Positions 8,999-17,880 of a stretch of DNA of 64,000 bases are shown here, piece after piece. Numbering within the stretch: position 1 is the stretch's first letter; each line of letters opens with the position of its first letter. Origin of the DNA: Runella slithyformis DSM 19594 (GTDB lineage: Bacteria; Bacteroidota; Bacteroidia; Cytophagales; Spirosomataceae); the NCBI RefSeq assembly GCF_000218895.1, contig NC_015703.1, forward strand, positions 2,865,001 to 2,929,000, in the 5' to 3' direction. The notes under the pieces are model-generated. The model saw only the letters and a program-made list of their open reading frames with translations, did no database searches and was not told where the DNA came from. The position numbers and the translations under genes are program-made.

Positions 8999-10198
8999 TT
9001 AAAAATGATTTAAAACCGAAAAAAGCCGTTCCCCCGTTACTCCCTCCACCGACCGAATCCATTGATTTTCGTGATGTTTAAGATAATCAATGGTCGCTTT
9101 CAGGGTTTCTTTTCCCTGTACGAACTCAAGCAGCAGTTCATCGCCGACTAAAATTTCCAACGCCGTTCGGGCATTGCCTTTTTCGTATGGCCCCGGTCGC
9201 CACAGATCGGGAATGTGTTCGTTCAGGATGCGAAGTAAAACCAAACTGTTCAGCAGCGAATGATTGACCGCACCGGAGGCCAAATGGATTTGAAAGCCGC
9301 CGCACAGTTCGTTGGCGTATTTATGAAAGGTGGGAATGAATTGCAACGGACGCAAAATGTAATTAAGCCAAGGGAGGGCGTCGGTTTGTAATTCAAACTC
9401 GTGCTTAATGCGATGCAACTTATCCCACGATAAAAAGGGCGCACCTATGATCTCAAACGGACGCGTAGTGCCGCGCCCTTCGCTGAGAATGGTAGCCTCA
9501 AATAGACATTGGCCGCTGTACAATTGCGCGGTTTGTAAAGTCGGGAAATTGGGCGAAGGAAAAATTTGAAAGAAAAAATCCTCGGAGGACGGCAAAACAA
9601 GCGTCAACTCAAACGTACCCTGATAGAATCGTTTCAGCCAGCGCGCCAGTTCTCCCGTGGACAGGCCATGACGATGCGGCAGACCCGCGTGACCGATAAA
9701 AGAACTGTACACCGCGGGCAGTGCTGTTCCTTCCACTTGGCGCCCGGCAGGATTGGCGCGGTCAACAACCCAAAGACGGGGCGGAGAAGGCATTGCGGCC
9801 ATCGTTGAGATTAGGTAGGCCAAGGAGGTAGTGTACGTAAAATACCGACAACCGACATCCTGAATATCTACCACAATATCGGTGAGCGAGGCTACTGCCT
9901 GCGCCGGTATAAGGATACTCTCCTCGGTTTGTCCATACAACGATATAAATTGGACTTTTTCTGCCAGTGCGCGGTAGGCATCCACAGTCTCGACGGGTTC
10001 CTGATCCTGAAGTTCTGAAAAAAGCCCGTGCTCGGGCACAAACACCGTATGCAACACGTGTGCTTCCGCCAGCAATTCGATAAGGTACTTTCGTTCCTCA
10101 AATACAAAGGCGGTTTGATTACAAAACAATCCTACCTGTGCCTCCTTTTTGGTGCGGAGGTAATCAGGAAGCATGGAAAGGGATTCTGCCGGGTTCAT
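8999..10198 (-). CDS. DUF1343 protein, exo-beta-N-acetylmuramidase NamZ-like (GH171)
   Basis: The 399-residue product has the hallmarks of DUF1343: VGLFCNQTAF, FVPEHGLFSE, DIQDVGCRYFTYT, VVDRANPAG and LSEGRGTTRPFEIIG. Characterised members (NamZ) remove non-reducing-end MurNAc from peptidoglycan fragments and belong to GH171. No signal peptide is visible at this start, so the protein may act on cytosolic muropeptides, unlike most exported homologues; no better upstream start is apparent. It probably heads an operon with the DUF62 gene. Its promoter region is shared with the divergent first sulP gene. Confidence 0.85.
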   Translation of the reverse strand: MNPAESLSMLPDYLRTKKEAQVGLFCNQTAFVFEERKYLIELLAEAHVLHTVFVPEHGLFSELQDQEPVETVDAYRALAEKVQFISLYGQTEESILIPAQAVASLTDIVVDIQDVGCRYFTYTTSLAYLISTMAAMPSPPRLWVVDRANPAGRQVEGTALPAVYSSFIGHAGLPHRHGLSTGELARWLKRFYQGTFELTLVLPSSEDFFFQIFPSPNFPTLQTAQLYSGQCLFEATILSEGRGTTRPFEIIGAPFLSWDKLHRIKHEFELQTDALPWLNYILRPLQFIPTFHKYANELCGGFQIHLASGAVNHSLLNSLVLLRILNEHIPDLWRPGPYEKGNARTALEILVGDELLLEFVQGKETLKATIDYLKHHENQWIRSVEGVTGERLFSVLNHF

Positions 10199-10280
10199 CT
10201 GCGGTTTTTAATGAAGGGAAAAGAACTATGGAAACGTTTTTTTGGATTGTGTTTGGAAAGCTAAAATAGCAATAAGTTTC

Positions 10281-10324
10281 TTTTAATCTCCTTTTAATCT
10301 GCCCTTAATACCCGTTTAATGCCG
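10281..10324 (+). promoter_or_regulatory. Four phased 11-bp direct repeats upstream of sulP (putative OmpR/PhoB-type operator)
   Basis: Four consecutive 11-mers each carry TTAAT at the same place: TTTTAATCTCC (10281), TTTTAATCTGC (10292), CCTTAATACCC (10303) and GTTTAATGCCG (10314). Winged-helix response regulators of the OmpR/PhoB family bind tandem sites with an 11-bp period, so this array 42 bases before the sulP ATG is a candidate operator. The identity of the regulator is not known. Confidence 0.5.
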
Positions 10325-10365
10325 CAGAAGGAGTTTTGTGGAGTTAAAATCAAGCACTGTGCATC

Positions 10366-11988
10366 ATGAAATCAAAACAAAGCATTTTTGACAGCTTACA
10401 GGCCCATTGGAGCAAAGATTTATTGTCCGGTTTTTTAGTGTCACTGATCGCCTTACCCCTTTGTTTAGGGATTGCGGGTGCCAGTAACTTCCCCCCCATT
10501 ATGGGTGTCATGACCGCCGTGGTCGGTGGGATTGTCGTTGCTTTTTTTGCGGGCTCAGAATTGACCATTAAAGGTCCTGCCGCCGGTCTGATCGTGATCG
10601 TAGCCGGTGCCGTGGATGAACTCGGCAAAGGAGACATGGACCTGGGCTGGAAACTGGCGTTGGGCGTCATTGTAGTTGCCGGTTTGATTCAGTCTCTTTT
10701 GGGAGTGCTGAAAGTGGCTAAATTGGCCGATTTTTTCCCGCTGTCGGCCGTTCACGGGATGTTGGCCGCCATCGGTATCATCATTATGTCGAAGCAATTG
10801 CACTTGGCCGTGGGTATTCCGCCTTCAGAAATGAAAGGAAAAGAACCGATCGAGTTGCTTGAAATGGTGCCTCACAGCCTGGCCCACATGGAGTATCACA
10901 TTGCCATTATCGGCGGTATCAGTCTGTTGATTTTGTTTGGGTGGCAATACCTGAATATCAAAGCCTTGAAAAAAGTGCCGCCGGCGCTGATCGTACTGAT
11001 CGTAGGGGTACTTTTAGGACAGTATTTTCACCTGACCGAGCCTGCGTACAAAAACTTTAAACCGCTCGTTACTCCCGGTGACTTCACGTTCAACCTCAAC
11101 GTTAATTTCGGAGCACTTACTACCCCTGAACTGTTACCTATTTTCTTTAAATATCTTTTGATGTTTGTTCTTATCGGTAGCCTTGAATCATTATTGACCG
11201 GCCGGGCCATTGATTTAATCGATCCCGAAAAACGCAAATCCGATCTGAGTAAAGACCTTACCGCCGTTGGTATCGGCAATGTTATTTCAGGTTTATTGGG
11301 AGGTTTACCGATGATCTCGGAAGTGGCTCGTAGTTCGGCAAACATCAACAACGGTGCGAAAAGTCGTTGGGCCAACTTCTTCCACGGTATTTTCCTGCTT
11401 TTGTTTGTGGTCATGTTGGTGCCGCTTATCAAAATGGTGCCTGTCGCTTCTTTGGCGGCGATGCTTATCTTCGTAGGCTTCCGTTTGGCTTCTCCCAAAG
11501 AATTTACCCATATTTATCATATTGGTAAAGAGCAGCTTACCATCTTTTTGGTTACCATTGTCATGACCATTGCTACCGACCTGCTGATTGGTATCGCCGC
11601 CGGTATCCTGACCAAATTCATCATTCAGATGGTACTGGGCGTCAAAGTGAGCGATATCATCAAATCACGGTTTGAACTTCAGGAAAAAGAATTGGGGGTG
11701 TATCAGTTGAATGTAAATAATGCGGCGGTTTTTGCCAATTACCTCAAACTGAAAAGCCTGTTGCAGAAAGTTCCTGCCGGCAGTTCGTTGGTCATTGATT
11801 TTTCAAAAGCCGCGTATGTAGACCATACGGTCGCTGATAACCTCAATAATTTCAGAAGAGATTTTGAATCGAAAGGAGGGTCATTTACCCTGCGCGGTCT
11901 GGACCACCATGAAAGCCTTTCTCATCACCCATTGGCAGCGCGTCGTTTGCCGAAGCACTTACGCAAGGCTGAGGTAGAGATCGCCTAG
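10366..11988 (+). CDS. SulP-family anion transporter with STAS domain (copy 1)
   Basis: This 540-residue SLC26/SulP carrier has about 12-14 membrane segments. It contains the family signature [20 protein letters not shown] near the N terminus, a GPAAGLIVIV segment, and the conserved GNVISGLLGGLPMISEVARSSAN region around residue 305. A C-terminal STAS domain (about residues 440-530) keeps a DFSKAAYVDHT phospho-site-like motif. SulP proteins exchange sulfate, bicarbonate or other anions; the substrate here is uncertain. It stands alone, separated by two unrelated genes from two further SulP genes that lead into a carbonic anhydrase, and it has its own distinctive upstream repeat array. Confidence 0.9.
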   Translation: MKSKQSIFDSLQAHWSKDLLSGFLVSLIALPLCLGIAGASNFPPIMGVMTAVVGGIVVAFFAGSELTIKGPAAGLIVIVAGAVDELGKGDMDLGWKLALGVIVVAGLIQSLLGVLKVAKLADFFPLSAVHGMLAAIGIIIMSKQLHLAVGIPPSEMKGKEPIELLEMVPHSLAHMEYHIAIIGGISLLILFGWQYLNIKALKKVPPALIVLIVGVLLGQYFHLTEPAYKNFKPLVTPGDFTFNLNVNFGALTTPELLPIFFKYLLMFVLIGSLESLLTGRAIDLIDPEKRKSDLSKDLTAVGIGNVISGLLGGLPMISEVARSSANINNGAKSRWANFFHGIFLLLFVVMLVPLIKMVPVASLAAMLIFVGFRLASPKEFTHIYHIGKEQLTIFLVTIVMTIATDLLIGIAAGILTKFIIQMVLGVKVSDIIKSRFELQEKELGVYQLNVNNAAVFANYLKLKSLLQKVPAGSSLVIDFSKAAYVDHTVADNLNNFRRDFESKGGSFTLRGLDHHESLSHHPLAARRLPKHLRKAEVEIA

Positions 11989-12005
11989 ATTTTTAAATAA
12001 GAGCA

Positions 12006-12056
12006 TTTCCTAACAAAAAAAGCAGTGAATAGTTCACCGCTTTTTTTGTTAGGAAA
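12006..12056. terminator. Bidirectional rho-independent terminator
   Basis: A long inverted repeat (TTTCCTAACAAAAAAAGC..GTGAA, loop TAG, TTCAC..GCTTTTTTTGTTAGGAAA) has an A-run on one side and a T-run on the other, so it can end transcription of both the sulP gene and the convergent desaturase gene. Confidence 0.85.
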
Positions 12057-12106
12057 TTTTGTTAGGAATAATGGTGACGTATACTGATTAACGATATTTT
12101 TTAAAC

Positions 12107-13090
12107 TCAATATGCCGATATCCAGCTGAAATTATAGTCAAGGTTGGGGACTTTGGTCCGTTCGGCCACTCGTTTTAAACGATTTGGCAATGCCATCATG
12201 TAGTCTCTTGCTTTTTCGCCGGCTTCGTTCAGGCCATTTATTTTGTCAATGTTCCATTCTTTAAGCAGTGATTCCATGATCTCAATATAATCATAGGTTG
12301 TGTACACCCCGATGCGCTGGGCTGCGTCTGAATAATGACTGAACGTTTCGCTTATTTTTACGCCTGTTTCGCGCAGAAAATGCGCCGGCATGACGATCTT
12401 CTTACGCATCATGTCTTCAAAGGCCAGCATCATTTCCGAAGGATCGACTTCAAAAATGCGCTCCACAAAGGCTTTGTAGGCTTTGGCATGACGCATTTCG
12501 TCGGCCGCAATGACTCCGCACATTTTTGAAAGCAAGGTATTGCCGTATTGTTTGGCCAACGTAGCCGTGCGGCGGTGCGAAATATTGGTGGCCAATTCCT
12601 GAAACGACGTATACACAAAATTGCGGTAAGGATCGGTGCCGGTTTCGATATCAAACCCATCCGCAATGAGGTATTGGGTAGAAACTTCCATGGCACGCAT
12701 GTTTACACGGCCTGATAGGTACAGATATTTGTTCAGTAAGTCGCCGTGGCGATTTTCTTCGGCGGTCCAGGCACGTATCCACTTGGTCCAGCCCTGTTGC
12801 GAATCCTGCTGATTGACACCTTCTACGGTCATGAGCCATGATTCGTAGGTGGGAAGTGCTTCTTCGGTAATGGTATCACCTACCAATACGGCGATATAAT
12901 CATAGGGCAATTCGCGAGCCGCTTCCTGAAGCAGTTTGATATCGGTCAGGAAGTTTTCGCCGGCAGAGTCCGGTAAAAAATCGGAAGGTTGCCAGAGATC
13001 TTCGATCGGTTTCAGAAATTCGTAAAAGACAGAATCAATCTTTTGTCCGATGAATTTCATTACCTCTATACGGGTGGAAGGAAGTTCCAT
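12107..13090 (-). CDS. Acyl-ACP desaturase (stearoyl-ACP delta-9 type, di-iron)
   Basis: The 327-residue product is a soluble acyl-[ACP] desaturase of the FA_desaturase_2 family. The di-iron ligands are visible as EENRHGD (about residue 110) and DEMRHAKAY (about residue 198), the two E/D-E-x-R-H boxes of the ferritin-like four-helix bundle. It introduces a double bond into acyl-ACP, using reduced ferredoxin and O2, for membrane unsaturated fatty acids. The length agrees with bacterial and plastid homologues without a transit peptide. It is divergent to a PlsC-type acyltransferase gene, so both neighbours serve membrane lipid synthesis. Confidence 0.9.
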   Translation of the reverse strand: MELPSTRIEVMKFIGQKIDSVFYEFLKPIEDLWQPSDFLPDSAGENFLTDIKLLQEAARELPYDYIAVLVGDTITEEALPTYESWLMTVEGVNQQDSQQGWTKWIRAWTAEENRHGDLLNKYLYLSGRVNMRAMEVSTQYLIADGFDIETGTDPYRNFVYTSFQELATNISHRRTATLAKQYGNTLLSKMCGVIAADEMRHAKAYKAFVERIFEVDPSEMMLAFEDMMRKKIVMPAHFLRETGVKISETFSHYSDAAQRIGVYTTYDYIEIMESLLKEWNIDKINGLNEAGEKARDYMMALPNRLKRVAERTKVPNLDYNFSWISAY

Positions 13091-13231
13091 ATCAATAAAA
13101 ATAGGACGTTTAACTTGAATATAACGAAATTTGGCCGAAGGTACGCATTATTTCAGGAAAATTGTTGCTGTGCTGTTTCCGGAATGTTTGATTAATTTTG
13201 GCGTTAAAATGTTTTTTCTCCCACAATTTGC

Positions 13232-13972
13232 ATGAAAAAAATAGTTGATTACCTCCTTAGCGGCATTTATTTACTTTATTTTGGATTGACCTTGGTGGTT
13301 TTCCACGTTATACAGGTGATCTGTTTTCATCTGTTCAGTCGCAGAATACACCAAAGATCGGTGCATTGGCTCAATGGATTTCTGCTGCACGGATTGTGGC
13401 TGCTGGGAACACGCCTGCGGTATGAAGCAAAAACCGAATTACCGACCGACCGCCCCATCATTTTCATTGCCAATCACCAAAGTATGTTTGACATCGTTGG
13501 GATGATCTGGTATCTGCGCAAATATTATCCCCTTTTTGTCTCAAAAATTGAATTGGCCAAAGGGATTCCGAGTATTTCGTACAACCTGCGAAAAAGCGGT
13601 GCGGCGCTGATCGACCGCAAAGACGGCAAGCAGGCGATTGTAGAAATAGCCCGTTTGGGAAAACTGATCGAAGAAACGAAGTTTTCAGCCGTCATTTTTC
13701 CCGAGGGAACGCGCTCGCGCACCGGCGAGCTTAAGCAGTTTGCCGTAGGCGGCGTAGGCATTTTGGTCAAAAAAGCACCGCATGCTCTGGTGGTACCCAT
13801 CGCCATCAAAAACACCGGACGATTGAACCCAAAAGGTATTTTTCCGCTTAACAGTTTAGAGCGTTTGTCGTGGGTGGCGTTGCCTCCTATTGAGCCTAAA
13901 GGAAAAACTACGGAAGAAATTGTGGAATCTTCCAAAGCGGCTATTCAGGCCGAATTGTTGCGTACTCAGTGA
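13232..13972 (+). CDS. plsC: 1-acyl-sn-glycerol-3-phosphate acyltransferase (PlsC family)
   Basis: The 246-residue product has an N-terminal membrane segment (residues 5-30) and the acyltransferase motifs NHQSMFD (H-x4-D, about residue 81) and FPEGTRSR (about residue 152), which bind and position glycerol-phosphate. It transfers an acyl chain to lysophosphatidate to make phosphatidate at the inner membrane. TAATTTTG at 13193-13200 resembles a -7 box, but no well-spaced -33 element is present. The neighbouring divergent desaturase supports a phospholipid role. Other PlsC-like paralogues of differing acceptor specificity cannot be excluded. Confidence 0.85.
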   Translation: MKKIVDYLLSGIYLLYFGLTLVVFHVIQVICFHLFSRRIHQRSVHWLNGFLLHGLWLLGTRLRYEAKTELPTDRPIIFIANHQSMFDIVGMIWYLRKYYPLFVSKIELAKGIPSISYNLRKSGAALIDRKDGKQAIVEIARLGKLIEETKFSAVIFPEGTRSRTGELKQFAVGGVGILVKKAPHALVVPIAIKNTGRLNPKGIFPLNSLERLSWVALPPIEPKGKTTEEIVESSKAAIQAELLRTQ

Positions 13973-14077
13973 CATTCTTTTGAGACAGGCAAATATCTTA
14001 GAGCAATAAAACGTTGATTGAGAAGACCCGGCTCAGGAAAATACGTTCAATGCTGCCGGTGGTCCTCAGAAAAAATT

Positions 14078-14109
14078 GTTGAGATTTTGAAAATATAGTA
14101 TCATTTTTG
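14078..14109 (+). promoter_or_regulatory. Candidate promoter of the small secreted-peptide gene
   Basis: GTTG at 14078-14081 and CATTTTTG at 14102-14109 with a 20-base spacer are one mismatch each from the Bacteroidota TTTG / TAnnTTTG consensus. The ATG follows 43 bases downstream. Confidence 0.35.
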
Positions 14110-14152
14110 TACAGCTACAAAGTTGCAGAAGTCTTTAACATAAAGCCGGTCA

Positions 14153-14479
14153 ATGAATTACGCAAAAGTATTGCTGCTGATTCTTTTCAGTTCTCTGATA
14201 GGACTGACGGCTATTGTTAAGCCGGGTTTTGCCGAGGTGAAAAAACAACTGTCGATAGAAAAAGGGGCTGATTCTTCCGGTCCTGATTCCGAAAGTGATT
14301 GTCCCCTTGATGAAGAGACCAACGAAGAAGATACCGAGGGTGGGGATGAATTTGAGCCTTTAACCTGTCCCGTTTTTATCCTCCCTATACTAAAAACTTC
14401 TCCGGTCAACTTCGCTTATTATAGGCTTATCCCCGATCATTTTACCTCGATCTGCCTTCCTCCTCCCAAACGCGGCTGA
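14153..14479 (+). CDS. Small exported acidic peptide, function unknown
   Basis: The 108-residue protein begins with a signal peptide or anchor (MNYAKVLLLILFSSLIGLTAI). It then has a strongly acidic stretch with the Cys-containing segment SDCPLDEETNEEDTEGGDE (about residues 49-67), and ends with two more cysteines and a proline-rich tail (ICLPPPKRG). I do not recognise the family. Similar small secreted proteins ending in a PPP motif are often found before transporter genes in Bacteroidota (recollection, not checked). Here the following genes are two SulP carriers and a carbonic anhydrase. The presence of a plausible promoter and start supports a real gene. Confidence 0.5.
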   Translation: MNYAKVLLLILFSSLIGLTAIVKPGFAEVKKQLSIEKGADSSGPDSESDCPLDEETNEEDTEGGDEFEPLTCPVFILPILKTSPVNFAYYRLIPDHFTSICLPPPKRG

Positions 14480-14522
14480 TTATTTTCCTGTAGTGCATCT
14501 TACCTTTCAGATCTGTATTTTG

Positions 14523-14539
14523 TACATTTAACAAATGTA
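14523..14539. other. Perfect short palindrome upstream of sulP copy 2
   Basis: TACATTT-AAC-AAATGTA (7-bp arms, 3-base centre) lies 150 bases before the second sulP start. It may be a dimeric repressor site, but no regulator gene is nearby. Confidence 0.3.
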
Positions 14540-14689
14540 GTATTTATTGGATTTCAGTATGTTAGTGCGTTCTATGCAGGCATTGTATTTGACTGACCGG
14601 CAGTGCTCAATCCCTTTGGGGATACAGAAGCGCTTACGGCACTTCAACATTTAGATTATCCATACCTTCCACTTATTCGATTCCATAAA

Positions 14690-16243
14690 ATGAAAAATCT
14701 GCTGAATGATTTAAAACAGGATTTACCCGCCGGATTAGTGGTGTTTTTAGTGGCCTTACCCCTTTGTTTAGGCATAGCGTTGGCGTCGGGGGCGCCTCTT
14801 TTCTCAGGAGTTATTGCCGGTATTATCGGTGGAATTGTGGTAGCCATCGCCAGTGGCTCACCCGTAAGTGTCAGCGGTCCCGCGGCCGGGCTTACGGTAA
14901 TTGTTCTTAATTCTATCCAACAGTTGGGTTCTTATGAATTGTTTTTGTCGGCGGTTTTGTTAGCGGGGGTTATTCAGGTCATTTTAGGTTTTTTAAAAGC
15001 CGGCATCATCGGTCATTATTTCCCTTCAAGTGTGATCAAAGGAATGTTGGCAGCAATCGGGTTGATACTGGTCTTCAAACAGATTCCCCACGCGTTGGGC
15101 TACGACAAAGACAGCGAGGGTGATTTTGTCTTTATTCAGGTAGACGGTGAAAATACGTTTTCCGAAATTCTCAATGCCATTAATTTTCTGCATCCAGGTG
15201 CTATGACTATTGCGGCCGTTTCGCTCGCCATTCTGATCGCATGGGATAAGCCTTTTTTTAAAAGATACACCTTCTTTACGTTTGTTCCCGGGGCACTGGT
15301 CGCGGTGGTTTCAGGGATTGTTTTAAATGAATTTTTTAAAACAACGAATCCCATTTTTGCTTTGGAAAATGATCATTTGGTCAAACTTCCCGTGGCCGGC
15401 TCTTTGAGTGAATTTATCGGCCAATTCACGCTGCCCGACTTGGCGGGATTCCGCAATGTCAATGTGTACATTGTTGCGATCACCATTGCCATTGTGGCAA
15501 GTTTGGAGTCGTTACTGAGTGTAGAAGCCGCCGATAAGCTGGACCCGTATCGCCGCAATACCCCAACTGACCGCGAGTTAAAGGCGCAGGGGTTGGGTAA
15601 TATCATCTCCGGATTGATCGGCGGGCTTCCTCTGACGGCCGTGATCGTGCGCAGCTCGGCCAACATCAACGCGGGCAGCAAAACCAAAAAGTCAGCCATT
15701 ATTCACGGGCTGTTGTTATTGATCAGTGTGGTGGGTTTTGCGGGAGTATTAAACAAAATTCCGTTGGCCTGTTTGGCGGCGGTCTTGCTGGTGGTAGGAT
15801 ATAAGTTGGCCAAACTATCTCTCTTTAAGTCGATGTATGCATTGGGGTGGGAGCAATTTATTCCTTTTGTCGTGACCATCGTTGCGATTCTGTTTTCAGA
15901 CCTGTTGAAAGGGATCGGTATCGGCATGGCGGTTTCGATTTTCTTCATTTTACGAAACAACTACAAACGGGCGTATTATCTTATGAAAGAAAAGCGCAGC
16001 GAGGGAGAAACCATTACGATTCAGTTGGTAGAAGATGTGACGTTTATTAATAAGGGTGTAATTACGCTGACCTTGGATAAACTGCCCTTGAATTCACACG
16101 TGATCATTGACGGCTCTCAGTCGCACACTATTGATTTAGACGTGCTTGAAATCATTCATAACTTTAAAGCAACTGCAGCTTTAAGAGGAATCCGGCTGGA
16201 GTTGAAAGGGATTCCGGAATTCAAGGGTGTGGTGGGGCATTAG
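14690..16243 (+). CDS. SulP-family anion/bicarbonate transporter (copy 2)
   Basis: The product is about 517 residues. The ATG at 14690 (MKNLLNDLKQ) is preferred to an in-frame upstream codon at 14603 because it aligns with the start of the other two copies. It has the SulP signature [40 protein letters not shown], and [30 protein letters not shown]. The C-terminal STAS-like domain has IDGSQSHTIDLDVLE. The tight linkage to a further SulP gene and to beta carbonic anhydrase suggests HCO3- uptake, as in BicA-like carriers. Sulfate uptake remains possible. Confidence 0.88.
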   Translation: MKNLLNDLKQDLPAGLVVFLVALPLCLGIALASGAPLFSGVIAGIIGGIVVAIASGSPVSVSGPAAGLTVIVLNSIQQLGSYELFLSAVLLAGVIQVILGFLKAGIIGHYFPSSVIKGMLAAIGLILVFKQIPHALGYDKDSEGDFVFIQVDGENTFSEILNAINFLHPGAMTIAAVSLAILIAWDKPFFKRYTFFTFVPGALVAVVSGIVLNEFFKTTNPIFALENDHLVKLPVAGSLSEFIGQFTLPDLAGFRNVNVYIVAITIAIVASLESLLSVEAADKLDPYRRNTPTDRELKAQGLGNIISGLIGGLPLTAVIVRSSANINAGSKTKKSAIIHGLLLLISVVGFAGVLNKIPLACLAAVLLVVGYKLAKLSLFKSMYALGWEQFIPFVVTIVAILFSDLLKGIGIGMAVSIFFILRNNYKRAYYLMKEKRSEGETITIQLVEDVTFINKGVITLTLDKLPLNSHVIIDGSQSHTIDLDVLEIIHNFKATAALRGIRLELKGIPEFKGVVGH

Positions 16244-16305
16244 TCACGCTACACGCCATCGTATTTTTTAGGCTTACTGCTCGCTTTTACTACTTTTTAT
16301 CCGTT

Positions 16306-17880
16306 ATGACTTTAAAGCATGTTAATAAAGATTTTTCGGCGGGCCTGGCGGTCTTTTTAGTGACCCTGCCTTTGTGCCTCGGCATAGCGCTTGCCTCCGG
16401 AGCGCCTCTTTTCTCGGGGCTATTGGCCGGCATTGTCGGCGGAATAGTGGTGGCCTTATTGTCCGGCTCGGAGGTGAGTGTCAGCGGGCCGGCGGCGGGC
16501 CTCACGGTCATTGTTTTTGACAGCATTCAACGCTTGGGCAGCTATCCCAATTTTCTGACGGCCGTTGTCCTGGCCGGCGTGATACAGTTTTTGCTCGGAT
16601 GGTTAAAGGCCGGTCGATTGAGCAGCTTTGTGCCTTCCGGCGTTATCAGGGGTATGTTGGTGGCCATCGGGATTGTGATCATTCTGAAACAGATTCCTCA
16701 TGCGCTGGGCTGGGATGCCGATTATGAAGGCGAATTTGAGTTTACGCAGGCCGATCAGCGCAATACATTTTCCGAAATTTTGGAAGCCCTCAATCATCCA
16801 CACCCCGGTGCTATTGTGATCAGTGTCGTTTGTTTGGGCTTGATTGTTTGGTGGGATTATTCCGAACGGAAGGAAATACAATTCTTTAAAACCGTACCCG
16901 GAGGCGTAATGGCCGTTTTGGTGGGGGTTTTGCTGAATCAGGTATTTAAAACAGGACTTCCCGAGCTGAGTTTGAAGGAATCAAGTCACTTGGTGCGGGT
17001 TCCGATGATACGCGACTGGGCCGAGGCCAAAGCGGCGTTCAATTTTCCTGCGTTGGAGATACTGGCCAATCCCCAGGTCTATCTGTCAGCGTTTACGTTG
17101 GCTGTTGTCGGGAGTATAGAGTCTCTTCTCAGCCTGGAAGCGGCCGATAAACTCGACCCGCAACGTCGGATATCGTCGCAAAACCGGGAATTAAAAGCGC
17201 AGGGGATCGGCAATGTGGTGTCGGGATTGATCGGAGGATTGCCCCTTACCTTGGTAGCGATACGCACATCGGTCAATATTTACAGCGGCGGGCAAACGCG
17301 CCTTTCCTCTTTCATTCATGGGCTTTTGATGCTGTTAGCGGTGATTCTTATTCCCCAATGGCTCAATTTTATCCCACTCGCCTGTCTGGCGGCGTTACTC
17401 ATCTCGGTGGGCTATCGGTTGGCTAAGTTTGAAATTTTCCAAAAAATGTACCGAGAAGGTCCCGACCAATTTATTCCATTCATTGTGACCGTGTTGGGTA
17501 TCGTCTTTACCGACCTGCTGGTGGGGCTTACGATTGGGCTGATCGTAGGAATAGTCTACATTATTTATACTAACAATCTGTCGGCCATCAGCGTAGGAAG
17601 AGACAAGGAGACCGTGCTGATCTGGTTTAAAAAGGACGTTTCGTTTTTAAATAAAGCCCATCTGAAAGAAGTACTGGCGGCGCTGAAGCCGGGAGATTAT
17701 GTATTTGTGGATGGTGTGCGTGCGCAGTTTATTGACCACGATATATTTACGACTTTGGAGGAATTTCAGGCAGATGCTCCCCTGAGGGGTATACAGGTAG
17801 AATTTAAAGGAATCACCCGACGCAAAATTTCAAATCGAAAAAACAATGCAATCCTACAAAAAACTATTATTAGCCAATAA
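16306..17880 (+). CDS. SulP-family anion/bicarbonate transporter (copy 3)
   Basis: The 524-residue paralogue of the preceding gene shares the N-terminal signature ([25 protein letters not shown]) and the loop [30 protein letters not shown]. Its STAS domain reads [12 protein letters not shown], where copies 1 and 2 have Ser after the Asp-x pair, so the usual phosphorylatable residue is replaced by Val. Its 3' end overlaps the carbonic anhydrase start by 35 bases in another frame, which implies translational coupling. It begins 62 bases after copy 2, so sulP-sulP-can is read as one operon. Confidence 0.9.
   Translation: MTLKHVNKDFSAGLAVFLVTLPLCLGIALASGAPLFSGLLAGIVGGIVVALLSGSEVSVSGPAAGLTVIVFDSIQRLGSYPNFLTAVVLAGVIQFLLGWLKAGRLSSFVPSGVIRGMLVAIGIVIILKQIPHALGWDADYEGEFEFTQADQRNTFSEILEALNHPHPGAIVISVVCLGLIVWWDYSERKEIQFFKTVPGGVMAVLVGVLLNQVFKTGLPELSLKESSHLVRVPMIRDWAEAKAAFNFPALEILANPQVYLSAFTLAVVGSIESLLSLEAADKLDPQRRISSQNRELKAQGIGNVVSGLIGGLPLTLVAIRTSVNIYSGGQTRLSSFIHGLLMLLAVILIPQWLNFIPLACLAALLISVGYRLAKFEIFQKMYREGPDQFIPFIVTVLGIVFTDLLVGLTIGLIVGIVYIIYTNNLSAISVGRDKETVLIWFKKDVSFLNKAHLKEVLAALKPGDYVFVDGVRAQFIDHDIFTTLEEFQADAPLRGIQVEFKGITRRKISNRKNNAILQKTIISQ

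Noticed and set aside
10281-10324. Four 11-bp repeats as a coding or satellite repeat
   Set aside because: The region is non-coding and the register of TTAAT matches an operator array better than a slippage satellite.
13973-14152. A gene or RNA between plsC and the small secreted peptide
   Set aside because: No tRNA-like fold, no open frame with a start and no strong palindrome; only a candidate promoter is present.
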